DNA from: CAYRYU01 sp964428355
GTDB taxonomy: Bacteria; Muiribacteriota; Ozemobacteria; Ozemobacterales; Ozemobacteraceae
Length of the DNA: 64,000 nt
NCBI GenBank assembly: GCA_964428355.1
Contig: CAYRYU010000034.1
Span: forward strand, 1-64,000
Direction of reading: 5' to 3'
The translations under genes were made by a program, and so were the position numbers. Positions 17,785 to 27,066 of the stretch are shown piece by piece; within the stretch, counting starts at the first letter, position 1, and each line of letters opens with the position of its first letter. The notes below the pieces were generated by a model. The model saw only the letters and a list, made by a program, of their open reading frames with translations. It had not been told where the DNA came from and did no database searches.

Positions 17785-18984
17785 ATGAGCACGAATCTCG
17801 TTTTCAACGCCGGACTGGAGGGCAAATCCGATTTACAGGTCTCCATCGACGCATCGGTTCCCGAACTGAATGTAAAGGTCGAATCGAGCGTCATAAGGCT
17901 TTTCGGTCGCCAGATAATGGAAAAAGCGGAATCGACCCTGAGGGAGCTGGGAGTCAACAGAGGCAACATCCTCCTGAAGGATGACGGGGCTCTTGATCAT
18001 GTCATCGCTGCCAGGATCGAGGCTGCATCGAGAAAAGCGAATCTCGCCCCTCTTCCCCGCCTCACATCCCCCACCAGGGAAATGGCGGTCAAGGACCGCC
18101 TTCGCCGGTCACGCATGTACATTCCCGGGAACCAGCCCGATCTAATGACGAACGCGGGCCTCTTCGGCGCGGACAGCTACATTCTCGACCTCGAGGATTC
18201 GGTCTCCCCCGATCAGAAGCTCGATGCCCGCGTCCTGGTTCGCCGGACGCTCCAGAACGCGAACCTCTTCTTCGAGAAGACCGAAATCATCGTCAGGATC
18301 AATCCGCTTTCGGGGCCTTTCGGGAAGGACGACCTGGCAGAGATCGTGCCCATGCTTCCGCACGTGATCCTGATCCCGAAATGCGATTCCCCTGAGGACG
18401 TTGCCCAGGCCGAAGAGATCGTCGGCAAGATCGAGAAATCGCACCAGATCGCGGGCCGAATTCTCTTCATGCCGTTGATCGAAACCGTGAAGGGAATCGT
18501 CAACTCTGCGCGGATTGCGGCCGCCTCTCCCAGGAACGTGGCCCTTTGCTTCGGAGCCGAGGATTTCACGCGCGATATGGGGGTAACCCGCACCCGTGAG
18601 GGACGAGAGACCCTCCAGGCTCGTGCCCAGATGGTCTGGGCCGCCAAGGCCGCGGGAATCCAGGCCATCGACACGGTCTTCTCCGATGTCGGGGATGACG
18701 AAGGGTTGTTCAACTCGTCGCTCGAAGCCAAGTCCCTCGGCTTCGTTGGGAAGGGGGTCATCCACCCCCGTCAGATCCCGATCGTCCACAGGGCTTTTGC
18801 TCCCACCGAAGCCGAGATCGAGGAGGCGAAAAAAATCGTCGAGGCCCTTCGGAAGGCCGAACAGGCCGGGTCGGGAGTTGTGGCACTGGGTTCGAAGATG
18901 GTGGACGCGCCCGTGGCCGAAAGAGCCCGCAAGGTCATCGCACTCGCGAAACAGATCGGAGTGCCGGGCATGGAAAACCTCTGA
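17785..18984 (+). CDS. Citrate lyase acyl-carrier (CitD)/beta-subunit (CitE) fusion protein
   Basis: Residues 1-95 match the citrate lyase gamma subunit CitD: GLEGKSDLQVSI places Ser15 where CitD carries the phosphoribosyl-dephospho-CoA group, and DDGALDHVIAARIEAA is the conserved CitD end. Residues 105-399 are a CitE/HpcH-HpaI aldolase TIM barrel: RSRMYIPGNQPD, LDLEDSV (metal and substrate acids), RINP and MPLIETVKGI. CitE cleaves citryl- or malyl-type thioesters to acetyl carriers. No CitF, CitC, CitG or CitX gene lies nearby, so whether the carrier is ever loaded is unclear. The fused protein could act on its own tethered thioester. A weak AAGGA site precedes the ATG. Confidence 0.8.
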   Translation: MSTNLVFNAGLEGKSDLQVSIDASVPELNVKVESSVIRLFGRQIMEKAESTLRELGVNRGNILLKDDGALDHVIAARIEAASRKANLAPLPRLTSPTREMAVKDRLRRSRMYIPGNQPDLMTNAGLFGADSYILDLEDSVSPDQKLDARVLVRRTLQNANLFFEKTEIIVRINPLSGPFGKDDLAEIVPMLPHVILIPKCDSPEDVAQAEEIVGKIEKSHQIAGRILFMPLIETVKGIVNSARIAAASPRNVALCFGAEDFTRDMGVTRTREGRETLQARAQMVWAAKAAGIQAIDTVFSDVGDDEGLFNSSLEAKSLGFVGKGVIHPRQIPIVHRAFAPTEAEIEEAKKIVEALRKAEQAGSGVVALGSKMVDAPVAERARKVIALAKQIGVPGMENL

Positions 18985-19047
18985 TCCTTCTCGCACCCTT
19001 TCCGGCATTCCCGGGGGGAGCAGTTAATAGCAAAAGGGAGACAAACC

Positions 19048-20088
19048 TTGAAGAATTTTCTCGTTCTCGGGATACTGATCGTTTCTGCTTTTCTCATCGG
19101 GTGCGGCGGAGGAGGAAGTGGAATCGGGCTCGACAAGCCCCTCAACTACCTGGGATACACTTTCCAGTCCTTCAACCACACCAATGCCCCGACCATTCCG
19201 GACGCCGACATCAAGGCGATGGCGGTCGAGCCTACGACAGGCCTGATCTACGTCGGTACCGATGCGGGGCTCTATTCATTCAACCCCAGCACCACCATTC
19301 CCCAGCTCGTTCTCCAGGCAGGACTTCCGGGTGTTGCGACCGCCCAGGTGGTCAACTGCCTGGCTTTCGAGTCCTCCGGAACGCTGCTCATCGGCACGGA
19401 AGGCGGACTCTACCGCCGCAACAACACGACGCAGGCAACCGCGATGGTCCATCCCCAGCTGAACCTCCCGGTTCTCGCGGTAACGGTTCAGCCCGGCGGC
19501 CTCATCTGGGTCGGGATGCGCGATCCGGGCCTCGCAACGGGTTCTCTAGCCAAGTTCAATCCGGTAGCCACTTCCCCGGTTTTCTTCACCCCTGCACTCG
19601 GTATGACGGCGAGCTCCGTGGTCAATATCTACGCCGACGGGAACGTCGTCTATGCCTGCGGTAAGGGCGCGACCGGCATGGATGGTCTTTTCTACATCTC
19701 CTCACGGGCGGAGTTCCGTTCCTCCAACCTGCTGGCTTCGGGAGCCACGATCTTCTTCACGACGACTTCCGCCTACTATGCCGGGAGCTACGAGGGAGGC
19801 CTGGTCGCGAGACCCGTGGGGTCAGAGACCTGGCAGGCCACCTCCATCACCGACGCCGTTCCGTACGGGGTTTTCTCCGAAATCGACAAGGTCTGGATCG
19901 CAACCAGCAAGGGGCTCTACCTCAGTTTCAACATGTCGGCGTTCAACCTCTTCAACAAGAACAATCGCCTTCTGGTAGACAATGTTCGGGGCGGGGTGTC
20001 CGGGATGAACGGGAACTGGATCTTCCAGCCGAAAATTCCTGGAACCCAGGAAGGCACGATCACCCGCGTTACCTTCACCGGCGATTGA
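19048..20088 (+). CDS. Lipoprotein with beta-propeller (Reg_prop-like) repeats
   Basis: It starts at TTG 19048, 7 bases after GGGAG. The signal peptide ends in the lipobox FLIGC (lipidated Cys at about residue 19), followed by a glycine-rich linker. The rest has repeats of the ligand-binding propeller pattern, such as IYVGTDAGLYSFN, LLIGTEGGLYRRN and VWIATSKGLYLSF, spaced 40-60 residues apart. It is probably anchored to a membrane leaflet and binds an unknown ligand. There is no kinase domain as in two-component propeller sensors. It lies 63 bp after the CitD-CitE gene and 15 bp before the coiled-coil gene. Confidence 0.65.
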   Translation: MKNFLVLGILIVSAFLIGCGGGGSGIGLDKPLNYLGYTFQSFNHTNAPTIPDADIKAMAVEPTTGLIYVGTDAGLYSFNPSTTIPQLVLQAGLPGVATAQVVNCLAFESSGTLLIGTEGGLYRRNNTTQATAMVHPQLNLPVLAVTVQPGGLIWVGMRDPGLATGSLAKFNPVATSPVFFTPALGMTASSVVNIYADGNVVYACGKGATGMDGLFYISSRAEFRSSNLLASGATIFFTTTSAYYAGSYEGGLVARPVGSETWQATSITDAVPYGVFSEIDKVWIATSKGLYLSFNMSAFNLFNKNNRLLVDNVRGGVSGMNGNWIFQPKIPGTQEGTITRVTFTGD

Positions 20089-20103
20089 CCTCCGAGACAA
20101 GAG

Positions 20104-20721
20104 ATGGACACAACCACCGCGATCCTTTTCGTCCTGGTCGTGACTGCCCTTTTCGCGGGTGCGGCCAAGGTTGCGCTCCATTTCAAGAATCGGGAGATTG
20201 CCATCCAGAAAGAACAGTACGAGCGTGAACTGACCGCCGCCCGGTCCCAGCATGATCAGGCCCGGGCGGCTCTTTCCGACGACCTCTTCAAGCAGACGAA
20301 GCGGGTGGAAGAGTCCTTCCACCTGAAACTCGCGGAAAAGGACGAGCAGATAAGGGCCCTTGTCGCCGAAATCGAGGGTCTCAAAGCGTGGAAAGATGAA
20401 ATGGGCCTCAAGCTGGCCGAGTTCAAGGGTGCCGCGCAGGGGAATCCGCAGCTTCTCATTTTCAAGCTCCTCGAACACAACCAGAAGCTCAATCGGGCAC
20501 TGAAGGCGAAATGGGATTCCATCGAAAGTCACCTCCAACAGGAGCTTTCAGTGACTCTCGAGAAGGTGAAAAGCCTCTTCGCGGAAGCTGAAAAACTGCA
20601 TCAGGACGGGTTGGAGATCATTTCGATCTACGAAAGCCGGCTCCCAGAGGAGACGAAGCGGAAGATCCACGACGAGATGCTGAAACTCCCGCCTGCGCAG
20701 AAGGTTCCCGAGCTTCCCTGA
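20104..20721 (+). CDS. Membrane-anchored coiled-coil protein, unknown
   Basis: This 205-residue protein has one N-terminal membrane segment (residues 6-25). A charged helical region of about 170 residues follows with heptad-like spacing (EQYERELTAARSQHDQARAA, then KLAEKDEQIRALVAEIEGLK). No family is recognised. It follows the propeller lipoprotein by 15 bp and is probably in the same transcript. The topology suggests a cytoplasmic coiled coil tethered to the inner membrane. The function is unknown. Confidence 0.6.
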   Translation: MDTTTAILFVLVVTALFAGAAKVALHFKNREIAIQKEQYERELTAARSQHDQARAALSDDLFKQTKRVEESFHLKLAEKDEQIRALVAEIEGLKAWKDEMGLKLAEFKGAAQGNPQLLIFKLLEHNQKLNRALKAKWDSIESHLQQELSVTLEKVKSLFAEAEKLHQDGLEIISIYESRLPEETKRKIHDEMLKLPPAQKVPELP

Positions 20722-20732
20722 CCGTCCCGAAG

Positions 20733-20760
20733 CCTTTCCTTTTCGAAAGATGAGGAAAGG
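20733..20760 (+). terminator. Possible terminator hairpin without a T-run
   Basis: CCTTTCC (20733-20739) and GGAAAGG (20754-20760) form a 7-bp stem just after the coiled-coil gene. The following bases GTTGCTTAAC lack a clear T-run, so termination is uncertain. Confidence 0.35.
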
Positions 20761-20871
20761 GTTGCTTAACAATTCCTAAGAAATCCTTTCCCAATGCCAC
20801 TTGCGGATACGCCGCACTGAAACTATCCTTGTCTTTACATTGAGAATCCGGAGAGTCTCGAATGCGTCCGA

Positions 20872-22962
20872 ATGAACCCCTGGTACAATTCCAGCCTTCC
20901 GATGTCGCTTGAATCCATGAGAAGCCTTTCGCCGGGAGCAGCCCCCCTGGTTCCCTGGAAAAGAACCCTTCTCGGGGCGCTGGTCTGCTTTCTCCTTTGC
21001 GGTTTCGAGGTCCCTCCCGCCGGGGCAAGCACGGCTCAACTGGCCAGGTTGAGCTGGGCGGAGCTGTTCGATCTGGAGGTGGTCCCGGTCGTAACGAGTG
21101 TTTCCAGGAAACCCGAGAAGGTTCCGATGATCCCTGCCGCGGTTTTCGTCATCACGTCCGAGGAAATCCGCCGAAGCGGGGCGACCTGCATTCCCGAGCT
21201 TCTCCGCCTCGTCCCGGGCCTCAACGTCTCCCGAATCAACGGCAGCAGCTGGGCGATCTCGGCACGCGGGTTCAACAACCGCTTTTCAAGCACCCTGCTG
21301 GTCCTGATCGATGGGCGCAGCGTCTATTCCCCGCTCGTTTCAGGCGTCTACTGGGACGTCCAGGACGTCCTGTTGGAGGATATCGAACGGATCGAAGTGG
21401 TGCGGGGCCCGGGTGGAACCACCTGGGGGGCAAACGCCGTCAACGGGGTGATCAACATAGTAACCAAATCGTCCCAGGCGACGGACAATGGCCTCCTGAC
21501 GACCGGCTTCGGAACCTACGGCGGAACCGACATCGGTTATCGTTTCAGTTCAAGGAAGGATGAAAGGAACGCTTTCAGGTTTTTCTTCAAGGCGTTCGAC
21601 CGGAAGCCTTTCCGGACCCCTTCGGTCAACCGGAGGGAAGACGACTTCAATCAGGGCCGGTTCGGTTTCCGGGCCGACTGGGAACCATCAGAGAAGCGCA
21701 GGATGACCCTGGACGGGGCTGTCTATGCCGGGGGAAGTCACGAGTATCAGATGCTCCATTCGGAAAAACCCCTTGACTCCTATTCGGGTGTTTTCCGGAC
21801 CGACGTTTCCGGGGGTCATCTCCGGTTCGAGGCGACCCAGAGCCTGAAGCCCGGGGAGGAGTATCGCCTTCAGCTCTACTTCGACCGGACCTATCGAAAC
21901 GACGTAAGGCACAAGGAACTGTTCGACACCGTCGACCTGGACTTCCAGCACGCCTTCACACGCTTCGAAAGGCACAACGTCGTTTGGGGGCTCGGTTACC
22001 GGAATGTCGAGTATTCTCTCGAAGGAACGAGATACGTCGATTTCCAACCCAAGAGCGGTCGCACATCGACCAGAAGTTTCTTCGTCCAGGACCAAATTGC
22101 CCTGGTTCCGAAACGCCTCTTCCTCACGCTGGGAACGAAGATCTACAACCACCCCTTCGTTGGAACGGAAAACCAACCCAGCGCGCGCCTCCTCTGGACC
22201 CCAAGGGACCAGCACGTTTTCTGGGGTGCCTTCACCGAGGCCCGCAGGATTCCTTCGATCGCGGAGCGCGCCGAGGTTTCGATAAGGGAGTATCGTGATC
22301 CCAGAACCGGTAAGGCTACGTCCTTCCAGATCAAGGGGAACGAATCCCTCGGATCGGAGCGGATGAAGGCCCGGGAGTTCGGGTACCGTTTCCTCCCGAA
22401 CCCCCGACATTCCTTTGACATCGCCTACTTCCGGCAAGCATACTCCGGCCTTGCCCAGTCGGCTCCCGAGGCCGGAAAGGGCCCCGGCGGTGCGGTCCAG
22501 ACCGGCGGACCGAAAAACAGCGGAATCGAGGAGGTCCACGGGTTCGAGATGTTCTTCCAATGGAAACCTTCCCGGAACTTCCGATTCAGTGTGGGAAAGA
22601 CCGTCCAGTGGCAGATCACTTCCTCGACCGGGGTTCCGGAGAACCTTTCCCCGAGGCAGTGGTTCGTACGGACCTCCTGGGAACCTTGCCGGAACTGGGA
22701 ATTCGATCTTTCCTTCAAGCGGTCGAACGAGATCCTGGACTCTCGGAACGACGCGAACGATCGCAACTTTTACGATCGTAGGGTTCCGACCTACAGGGCT
22801 CTCGATGCCCGGATCGGCTGGCGGCCGACCGGGAGTTTCGACCTCAGCATCGGCGGCACGCATCTTCTCGAGCCCTGGCATCGCGAGTTCCTGTCCCAGT
22901 TCGATTACATCCCAAGCGACATCCCACGAAACTATTATCTGAAGGCGACATGGCATTTCTGA
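20872..22962 (+). CDS. TonB-dependent outer-membrane receptor
   Basis: This protein of about 696 residues has a signal peptide (hydrophobic core near residues 32-50) and a plug domain. The plug shows SRKPEKVPMIPAAVFVITSE, IPELLRLVPGLNV, LVLIDGRSVY, IERIEVVRGPGGTTWGANA and VNGVINIVTK, all classic TonB-receptor signatures. About 22 beta strands follow and it ends in a C-terminal aromatic (WHF). No good ribosome binding site marks the start; ATGs at 20872, 20902 and 20917 are all possible. It opens a coupled operon with a YfiR protein, a hybrid kinase and a PP2C response regulator. That context suggests a signalling role, or uptake of a signal, rather than simple nutrient import. No TonB or ExbBD is present here. 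Confidence 0.9.
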   Translation: MNPWYNSSLPMSLESMRSLSPGAAPLVPWKRTLLGALVCFLLCGFEVPPAGASTAQLARLSWAELFDLEVVPVVTSVSRKPEKVPMIPAAVFVITSEEIRRSGATCIPELLRLVPGLNVSRINGSSWAISARGFNNRFSSTLLVLIDGRSVYSPLVSGVYWDVQDVLLEDIERIEVVRGPGGTTWGANAVNGVINIVTKSSQATDNGLLTTGFGTYGGTDIGYRFSSRKDERNAFRFFFKAFDRKPFRTPSVNRREDDFNQGRFGFRADWEPSEKRRMTLDGAVYAGGSHEYQMLHSEKPLDSYSGVFRTDVSGGHLRFEATQSLKPGEEYRLQLYFDRTYRNDVRHKELFDTVDLDFQHAFTRFERHNVVWGLGYRNVEYSLEGTRYVDFQPKSGRTSTRSFFVQDQIALVPKRLFLTLGTKIYNHPFVGTENQPSARLLWTPRDQHVFWGAFTEARRIPSIAERAEVSIREYRDPRTGKATSFQIKGNESLGSERMKAREFGYRFLPNPRHSFDIAYFRQAYSGLAQSAPEAGKGPGGAVQTGGPKNSGIEEVHGFEMFFQWKPSRNFRFSVGKTVQWQITSSTGVPENLSPRQWFVRTSWEPCRNWEFDLSFKRSNEILDSRNDANDRNFYDRRVPTYRALDARIGWRPTGSFDLSIGGTHLLEPWHREFLSQFDYIPSDIPRNYYLKATWHF

Positions 22963-23531
22963 TGAATCTCCGCAACGGTTCAAAACGGCGAAACCTTGGG
23001 ACCCTCGCGTGGGTCCTGATACTCGCCGCGGTCTTCATCCCCAGGGCACGCGGGGGAGGAAAACCGCTCGCGGAGTATCAGGTCAAAGCCGCCTACCTTC
23101 TGAAATTCGCCGCGTTCATCGTGTGGCCCCCCGAATCGTACAATCCCGCGTCAGGTCCGTTGAAGATCGGAATCGTCGGCCGTGATCCCTTCGGCCCACT
23201 CCTCCCCGAAAATATCCCCGCCGACGGTCCGGAGGGGATCTCCTACGTGACATCCAGGTTGTCCCCCGAGGAAGAGGTCGTTCCCGGGTTCCAGATTCTC
23301 TTTATCGCCAACGAGGATTCGCGATCGGAGGCCCCTTTCCTCTCCCGGATTGCAGGGAAGCCTGTCCTGACGGTCGGGGAAGGTGAGCAGTTCATCCAAC
23401 AGGGAGGGATGATCTCCTTTACCCTCGAGAACAACCGCGTACGGTTTCTTGTAAACCCGAAAAAGGCGCGGGAAGCCAACCTCAAGATCAGCTCCCTCCT
23501 CCTCAGCATTGCGCGGATAGTCGAACGATGA
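22950..23531 (+). CDS. YfiR/DUF4154 family periplasmic protein
   Basis: The 193-residue protein has a signal peptide (residues 15-35) and the YfiR pattern: EYQVKAAYLLKFAAFIVWP near the N-terminus, LKIGIVGRDPFG, then QILFIANEDS, GKPVLTVGEG and GGMISFTLENNRVRFLVN. In Pseudomonas, YfiR is a periplasmic repressor of the diguanylate cyclase YfiN. Here no GGDEF protein is adjacent; the partner is more likely the sensor loop of the hybrid kinase. The start overlaps the receptor gene by 13 bp (an alternative ATG at 22962 overlaps by 1 bp), and the stop overlaps the kinase start by 4 bp (ATGA). Confidence 0.85.
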   Translation: MAFLMNLRNGSKRRNLGTLAWVLILAAVFIPRARGGGKPLAEYQVKAAYLLKFAAFIVWPPESYNPASGPLKIGIVGRDPFGPLLPENIPADGPEGISYVTSRLSPEEEVVPGFQILFIANEDSRSEAPFLSRIAGKPVLTVGEGEQFIQQGGMISFTLENNRVRFLVNPKKAREANLKISSLLLSIARIVER

Positions 23532-26500
23532 CGGAACCGGCCACGAAAGAACCGATCACACTCCACAAGCATCCTCCCGCGGCCGGACGGCTGGAAACAA
23601 TCCGGGAACTCCTGCTGAGGATGAACCGGGTTTCGATCGCGCTCGCGATCTTCGTGGCGACGCTCGTGATTATCATCCAGGAAATCGTGAGCCTGCGGAG
23701 CATGGCCGCGAGCGAGTATGTCTCCCAAGCCAGGATCGTCGGGAGCAACTGCACCGCCGCCCTGTCGTTCGGATTCCCGCAGGAAGCCGAAAACGTCCTG
23801 GCCTCCCTCAAGAGCGTTCACGGGGTGATCGAAGCCCAGATCTTCGACGCCGAGGGGAAACTTTTCGCGAAGTATCGGAACCCCACCCCGATGTATGACG
23901 GTGGGCCGGAGAGTTCGAAATCGATCCTCGACCTGACCGAAGGAGAGGAGCTCCCCGCACCTAGGTTCCCACCCATGCCATCCTCGGACTCCCCCCCTCC
24001 CGGTCCCCCGACGGACATCCCTGAGGTCTCCGGCCCGAGAACCGGAAGCGGGTCCCTCCCGACGGAAATGGCTTATGCCAAACCCGCAGGCCCTTCCGCG
24101 AGGAAATTCCGCCTCAGGATCCGGATCGGGTTCAGGACGATCACCATCCTGGACCCGATTGCTCTCAAGGGGGAGCATCTGGGGTATGTCCGGTTGCTCT
24201 ATGACGTCACTCCGATGGTGTTCCGCCTGATCGAACTCATCATCGGACTGATCTTGCTCGAGGTATTGACGGTCTTCCTCGCATCGTTCCTCTTCTCTAG
24301 ACGCCTGGAAGCCATTTCCCAACCGATGGGGGCACTGGTGAACACCATGCAGGCGATCACCAACGACAAGGATTACTCCCGACGGGTTCCAGTGGCAGGG
24401 CCCGCGGAGGTGTCCTCTCTCGCGGAAGGATTCAACGCACTCCTTCTGACTACCGATCAATGGAACAGGGAGATCCTGACCCATCGGGAGAACCTCGAGC
24501 ACCTTGTCGAGATGCGGACCACCCAGTGGCAGACGGCAAACCGTGATCTCCAGGCTGAGCTCGAGGAGAGACGTCGGACCGAGCGTGAGCTTCGCACCAA
24601 AACCGAGGAACTGGCGCGTGTTTCCGAGAATCTTGCCCGGTCACTCGAGTTCGAGAAGCATTTCGTGGCCAACATCAGCCATGAGATCCGGACTCCGCTC
24701 AGCGCGATTATCGGCTTCTCCGACTTCGCGCTCAAGACATCCCTCACGGCGAAACAGTACGAGTATCTCAGCAAGATCCATACGGCCGGTGCTTCCCTGC
24801 TCGGAATTATTGACGACATCCTCGATTTTTCCAAGATCGAGGCCGGGAAGCTGAGCATCGAGAAGGTTCCGTTCAAACTCGACGACGTGATCGGCGATGC
24901 CGTCGACATCGTCAGCCACAAGATCAACGACAAAGGCCTCGATTTTTCCCTGGAAATCGACCCCGAGCTTCCCTTCAGTTTCCAGGGCGACCCGCTTCGC
25001 CTTCGCCAGGTTCTCATCAACCTTCTCGGAAATGCCGCCAAGTTCACCGATTCCGGGGAGATCGGGCTGAGAATCGAGCAGGTTCGGCCCGATTCAGACC
25101 AATGGGGCCAATCTCACGATTCCGATGGCCGGACCAGAGTCTCCTTTTCCGTCAGGGATACTGGAATCGGAATGACCCCGGCCCAGATCAAGGGCCTGTT
25201 CATGCCTTTCACCCAGGCTGACGGGTCCACCACCCGACGATTTGGAGGAACAGGGTTGGGGTTGAGCATTTCGAAGCGTCTGATCGAGCTGATGGACGGG
25301 GAAATCCAGGTCGAAAGCCACTACGGGATCGGAAGCACATTCTCATTTACCGCCCTCCTGGACCGGAACACCTTCGGAGAGGAGACCCGCAAGGTCATCC
25401 CCAAGAATCTGCAGGGCCTCCATGTCCTTTTGATCGATGAAAGGCGCAAAAGTCGCCAACCCCTCCTGCGGACCCTGCGGCAGCTTCCGATCCGGATCGA
25501 CGTCGCCAGTTCGGTTTCCTCCGGAGCGAGGCTCTTCCAGGAGGCACCTTCCAACGATCCGATCCGCCTCGTGATTCTCGAATCGAAGGATTTCGGAAGC
25601 GAACAGTCCGGATTCATCGAATCCGTGAAACATCCCTCCGAGACCGGGGATACGAACCCCACGACGGGGCGAATGTTCCCGAAAATCCAGGACGAACCGC
25701 AGGATGCGGCAGTGTCGGGCCAGGACCACGGATGGCCCCTCCTTGGCCCGACGGGCGCAGTCCTTGAGGGCACCCCCGCTTTGATCGCAGTCTCCTCGGT
25801 TGCTGACCAGGCGACGCGAAACCGCCTTGCCGAACTGGGAGCCGACGATGTCCTGAAGAGCCCGGTCACAGGCTCGGCCATGTTCGACTCGATCGTCCGT
25901 CTTTTCGCCCCCGCGGAACTTGGAGCGGTTCGATCCGGGGAACCGGCTGAAGAGGGTGGGACACTCTTCTCTGGGTTCCATGCCTTGGTTGCCGAGGACA
26001 ACGATTTCAACCAGGAATTGGCAAAGGAACTCCTCCAGGGTTGGGGTTTCCGGGTGGAAATCGCCCAAACCGGCCAAGAAGCGGTCGAGAAGATCACGGG
26101 AAACCCGCAAGGGGCTTTCGATATCGTATTGATGGACTTGCAGATGCCGGAACTCGACGGTTTCGAGGCAACGAGGAGGATCCGGCAACATCCGAAAGGA
26201 GCGGGAATACCGATAATCGCCATGACCGCAAACGCATTTTCCGAGGATCGTGTAAGGGCCCTCGAGGCGGGAATGGACGATCATGTTCCCAAACCCATCG
26301 ATCCATCGGAATTGAGGGCCAAGCTTTCGGCCCGATTGGAGAAGTCCACCAAGTCGAAGAAGAGCCCAGGCGGCGGGACCCCGGAACCGCCCAAGGATTT
26401 TCCACCGATCCCGGGACTCGACCTGGTTGGTGCCCTGGACCGTTTCAACGGGAACAAGGGCAGCTACAGCAAGATGCTCCTCAGGTTCCTCTCCCGCCGG

Positions 26501-27064
26501 GTAGCTACTGAAGAGGGCCTGCGGGCAGCCCTGGCCGCCCGTGATTTCGAAAAGCTGCGGTTTCTCGCTCACAGCCTGAGGGGTTCTTCGGGGAACCTGG
26601 GAGTCACGAAAGTGTTCGAGCGATCCCGAATCCTTGACCAACCCGGGTCTCCAAGGCAGGATGAAGCCGTGGAACGCGATCTCGAGGATCTGCTATCATC
26701 GCTCGCGGAGGTATGCAACGCGATCGAAGCTGAACGGGAACGCCTGTCCGCCTTTCTTCCGCACGATCCTGCCACGACATCAGCCGCTTCGGACACGCGA
26801 AACCTGAGGGAGCTGCTTCCCCTCCTCCAGGAGCTGAGGGCCGATCTCCAGGACCACAGGTTCGAGGCGGCGAGCCGGCTGGAAAGAGTCTCCAAATCCT
26901 GGGGCGCGAGGCTGGCCGGGTATCCTTCGTTCGGGGAGCTATCGGCCGCGGTTGCCCGCTTCGCTTTCCCCAAGGCACTCGGAAAGCTCGAGGAACTCGT
27001 GGGCCTTCTCGAGACTGAAGCGGGAAGGTCGCATCCTGCAACCCCGCCATCACAGGAGAAATGA
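23528..27064 (+). CDS. Hybrid sensor histidine kinase with receiver and Hpt domains
   Basis: The 1178-residue protein starts with a membrane segment (about 36-58), a periplasmic sensor (60-230, with a proline-rich insert near 140-180), a second membrane segment (232-258) and HAMP plus coiled coil (260-365). The kinase core has SHEIRTPL with His385, NLLGNAAKF, DTGIG and GGTGLGLSI. A degenerate receiver (from about 630, starting LHVLLIDERRKS) lacks the usual acid set. A true receiver follows (phospho-acceptor Asp870 in LMDLQMPELDG), and an Hpt domain with His1015 in LAHSLRGSSG. The phosphorelay should go His385 to Asp870 to His1015 and on to the response regulator encoded next. A palindromic repeat insertion (25657-25774) lies in frame in the degenerate receiver. 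Its start and stop overlap the neighbours by 4 bp. Confidence 0.9.
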   Translation: MTEPATKEPITLHKHPPAAGRLETIRELLLRMNRVSIALAIFVATLVIIIQEIVSLRSMAASEYVSQARIVGSNCTAALSFGFPQEAENVLASLKSVHGVIEAQIFDAEGKLFAKYRNPTPMYDGGPESSKSILDLTEGEELPAPRFPPMPSSDSPPPGPPTDIPEVSGPRTGSGSLPTEMAYAKPAGPSARKFRLRIRIGFRTITILDPIALKGEHLGYVRLLYDVTPMVFRLIELIIGLILLEVLTVFLASFLFSRRLEAISQPMGALVNTMQAITNDKDYSRRVPVAGPAEVSSLAEGFNALLLTTDQWNREILTHRENLEHLVEMRTTQWQTANRDLQAELEERRRTERELRTKTEELARVSENLARSLEFEKHFVANISHEIRTPLSAIIGFSDFALKTSLTAKQYEYLSKIHTAGASLLGIIDDILDFSKIEAGKLSIEKVPFKLDDVIGDAVDIVSHKINDKGLDFSLEIDPELPFSFQGDPLRLRQVLINLLGNAAKFTDSGEIGLRIEQVRPDSDQWGQSHDSDGRTRVSFSVRDTGIGMTPAQIKGLFMPFTQADGSTTRRFGGTGLGLSISKRLIELMDGEIQVESHYGIGSTFSFTALLDRNTFGEETRKVIPKNLQGLHVLLIDERRKSRQPLLRTLRQLPIRIDVASSVSSGARLFQEAPSNDPIRLVILESKDFGSEQSGFIESVKHPSETGDTNPTTGRMFPKIQDEPQDAAVSGQDHGWPLLGPTGAVLEGTPALIAVSSVADQATRNRLAELGADDVLKSPVTGSAMFDSIVRLFAPAELGAVRSGEPAEEGGTLFSGFHALVAEDNDFNQELAKELLQGWGFRVEIAQTGQEAVEKITGNPQGAFDIVLMDLQMPELDGFEATRRIRQHPKGAGIPIIAMTANAFSEDRVRALEAGMDDHVPKPIDPSELRAKLSARLEKSTKSKKSPGGGTPEPPKDFPPIPGLDLVGALDRFNGNKGSYSKMLLRFLSRRVATEEGLRAALAARDFEKLRFLAHSLRGSSGNLGVTKVFERSRILDQPGSPRQDEAVERDLEDLLSSLAEVCNAIEAERERLSAFLPHDPATTSAASDTRNLRELLPLLQELRADLQDHRFEAASRLERVSKSWGARLAGYPSFGELSAAVARFAFPKALGKLEELVGLLETEAGRSHPATPPSQEK
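25657..25774 (+). repeat. Palindromic coding element inside the kinase (family shared with 54080-54259)
   Basis: The left end CCCCACGACGGGGCGAATG (25657-25675) is identical to the unit at 54140 and 54200. The right end GGGCGCAGTCCTTGAGGGC matches the end of the last copy at 54239-54256. Between them are further palindromes (CCGC aggat GCGG; GGGCCA ... TGGCCC). The reading frame is the same as in the methylase gene: PTTGRM at the left and GAVLEG at the right occur in both proteins. The middle 80 bp differ. Confidence 0.75.
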
Positions 27065-27066
27065 GA

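Noticed and set aside
20776..21039. Minus-strand frames over the TonB receptor start
   Set aside because: No ribosome binding sites and no known folds; the receptor signal peptide and plug explain this region.
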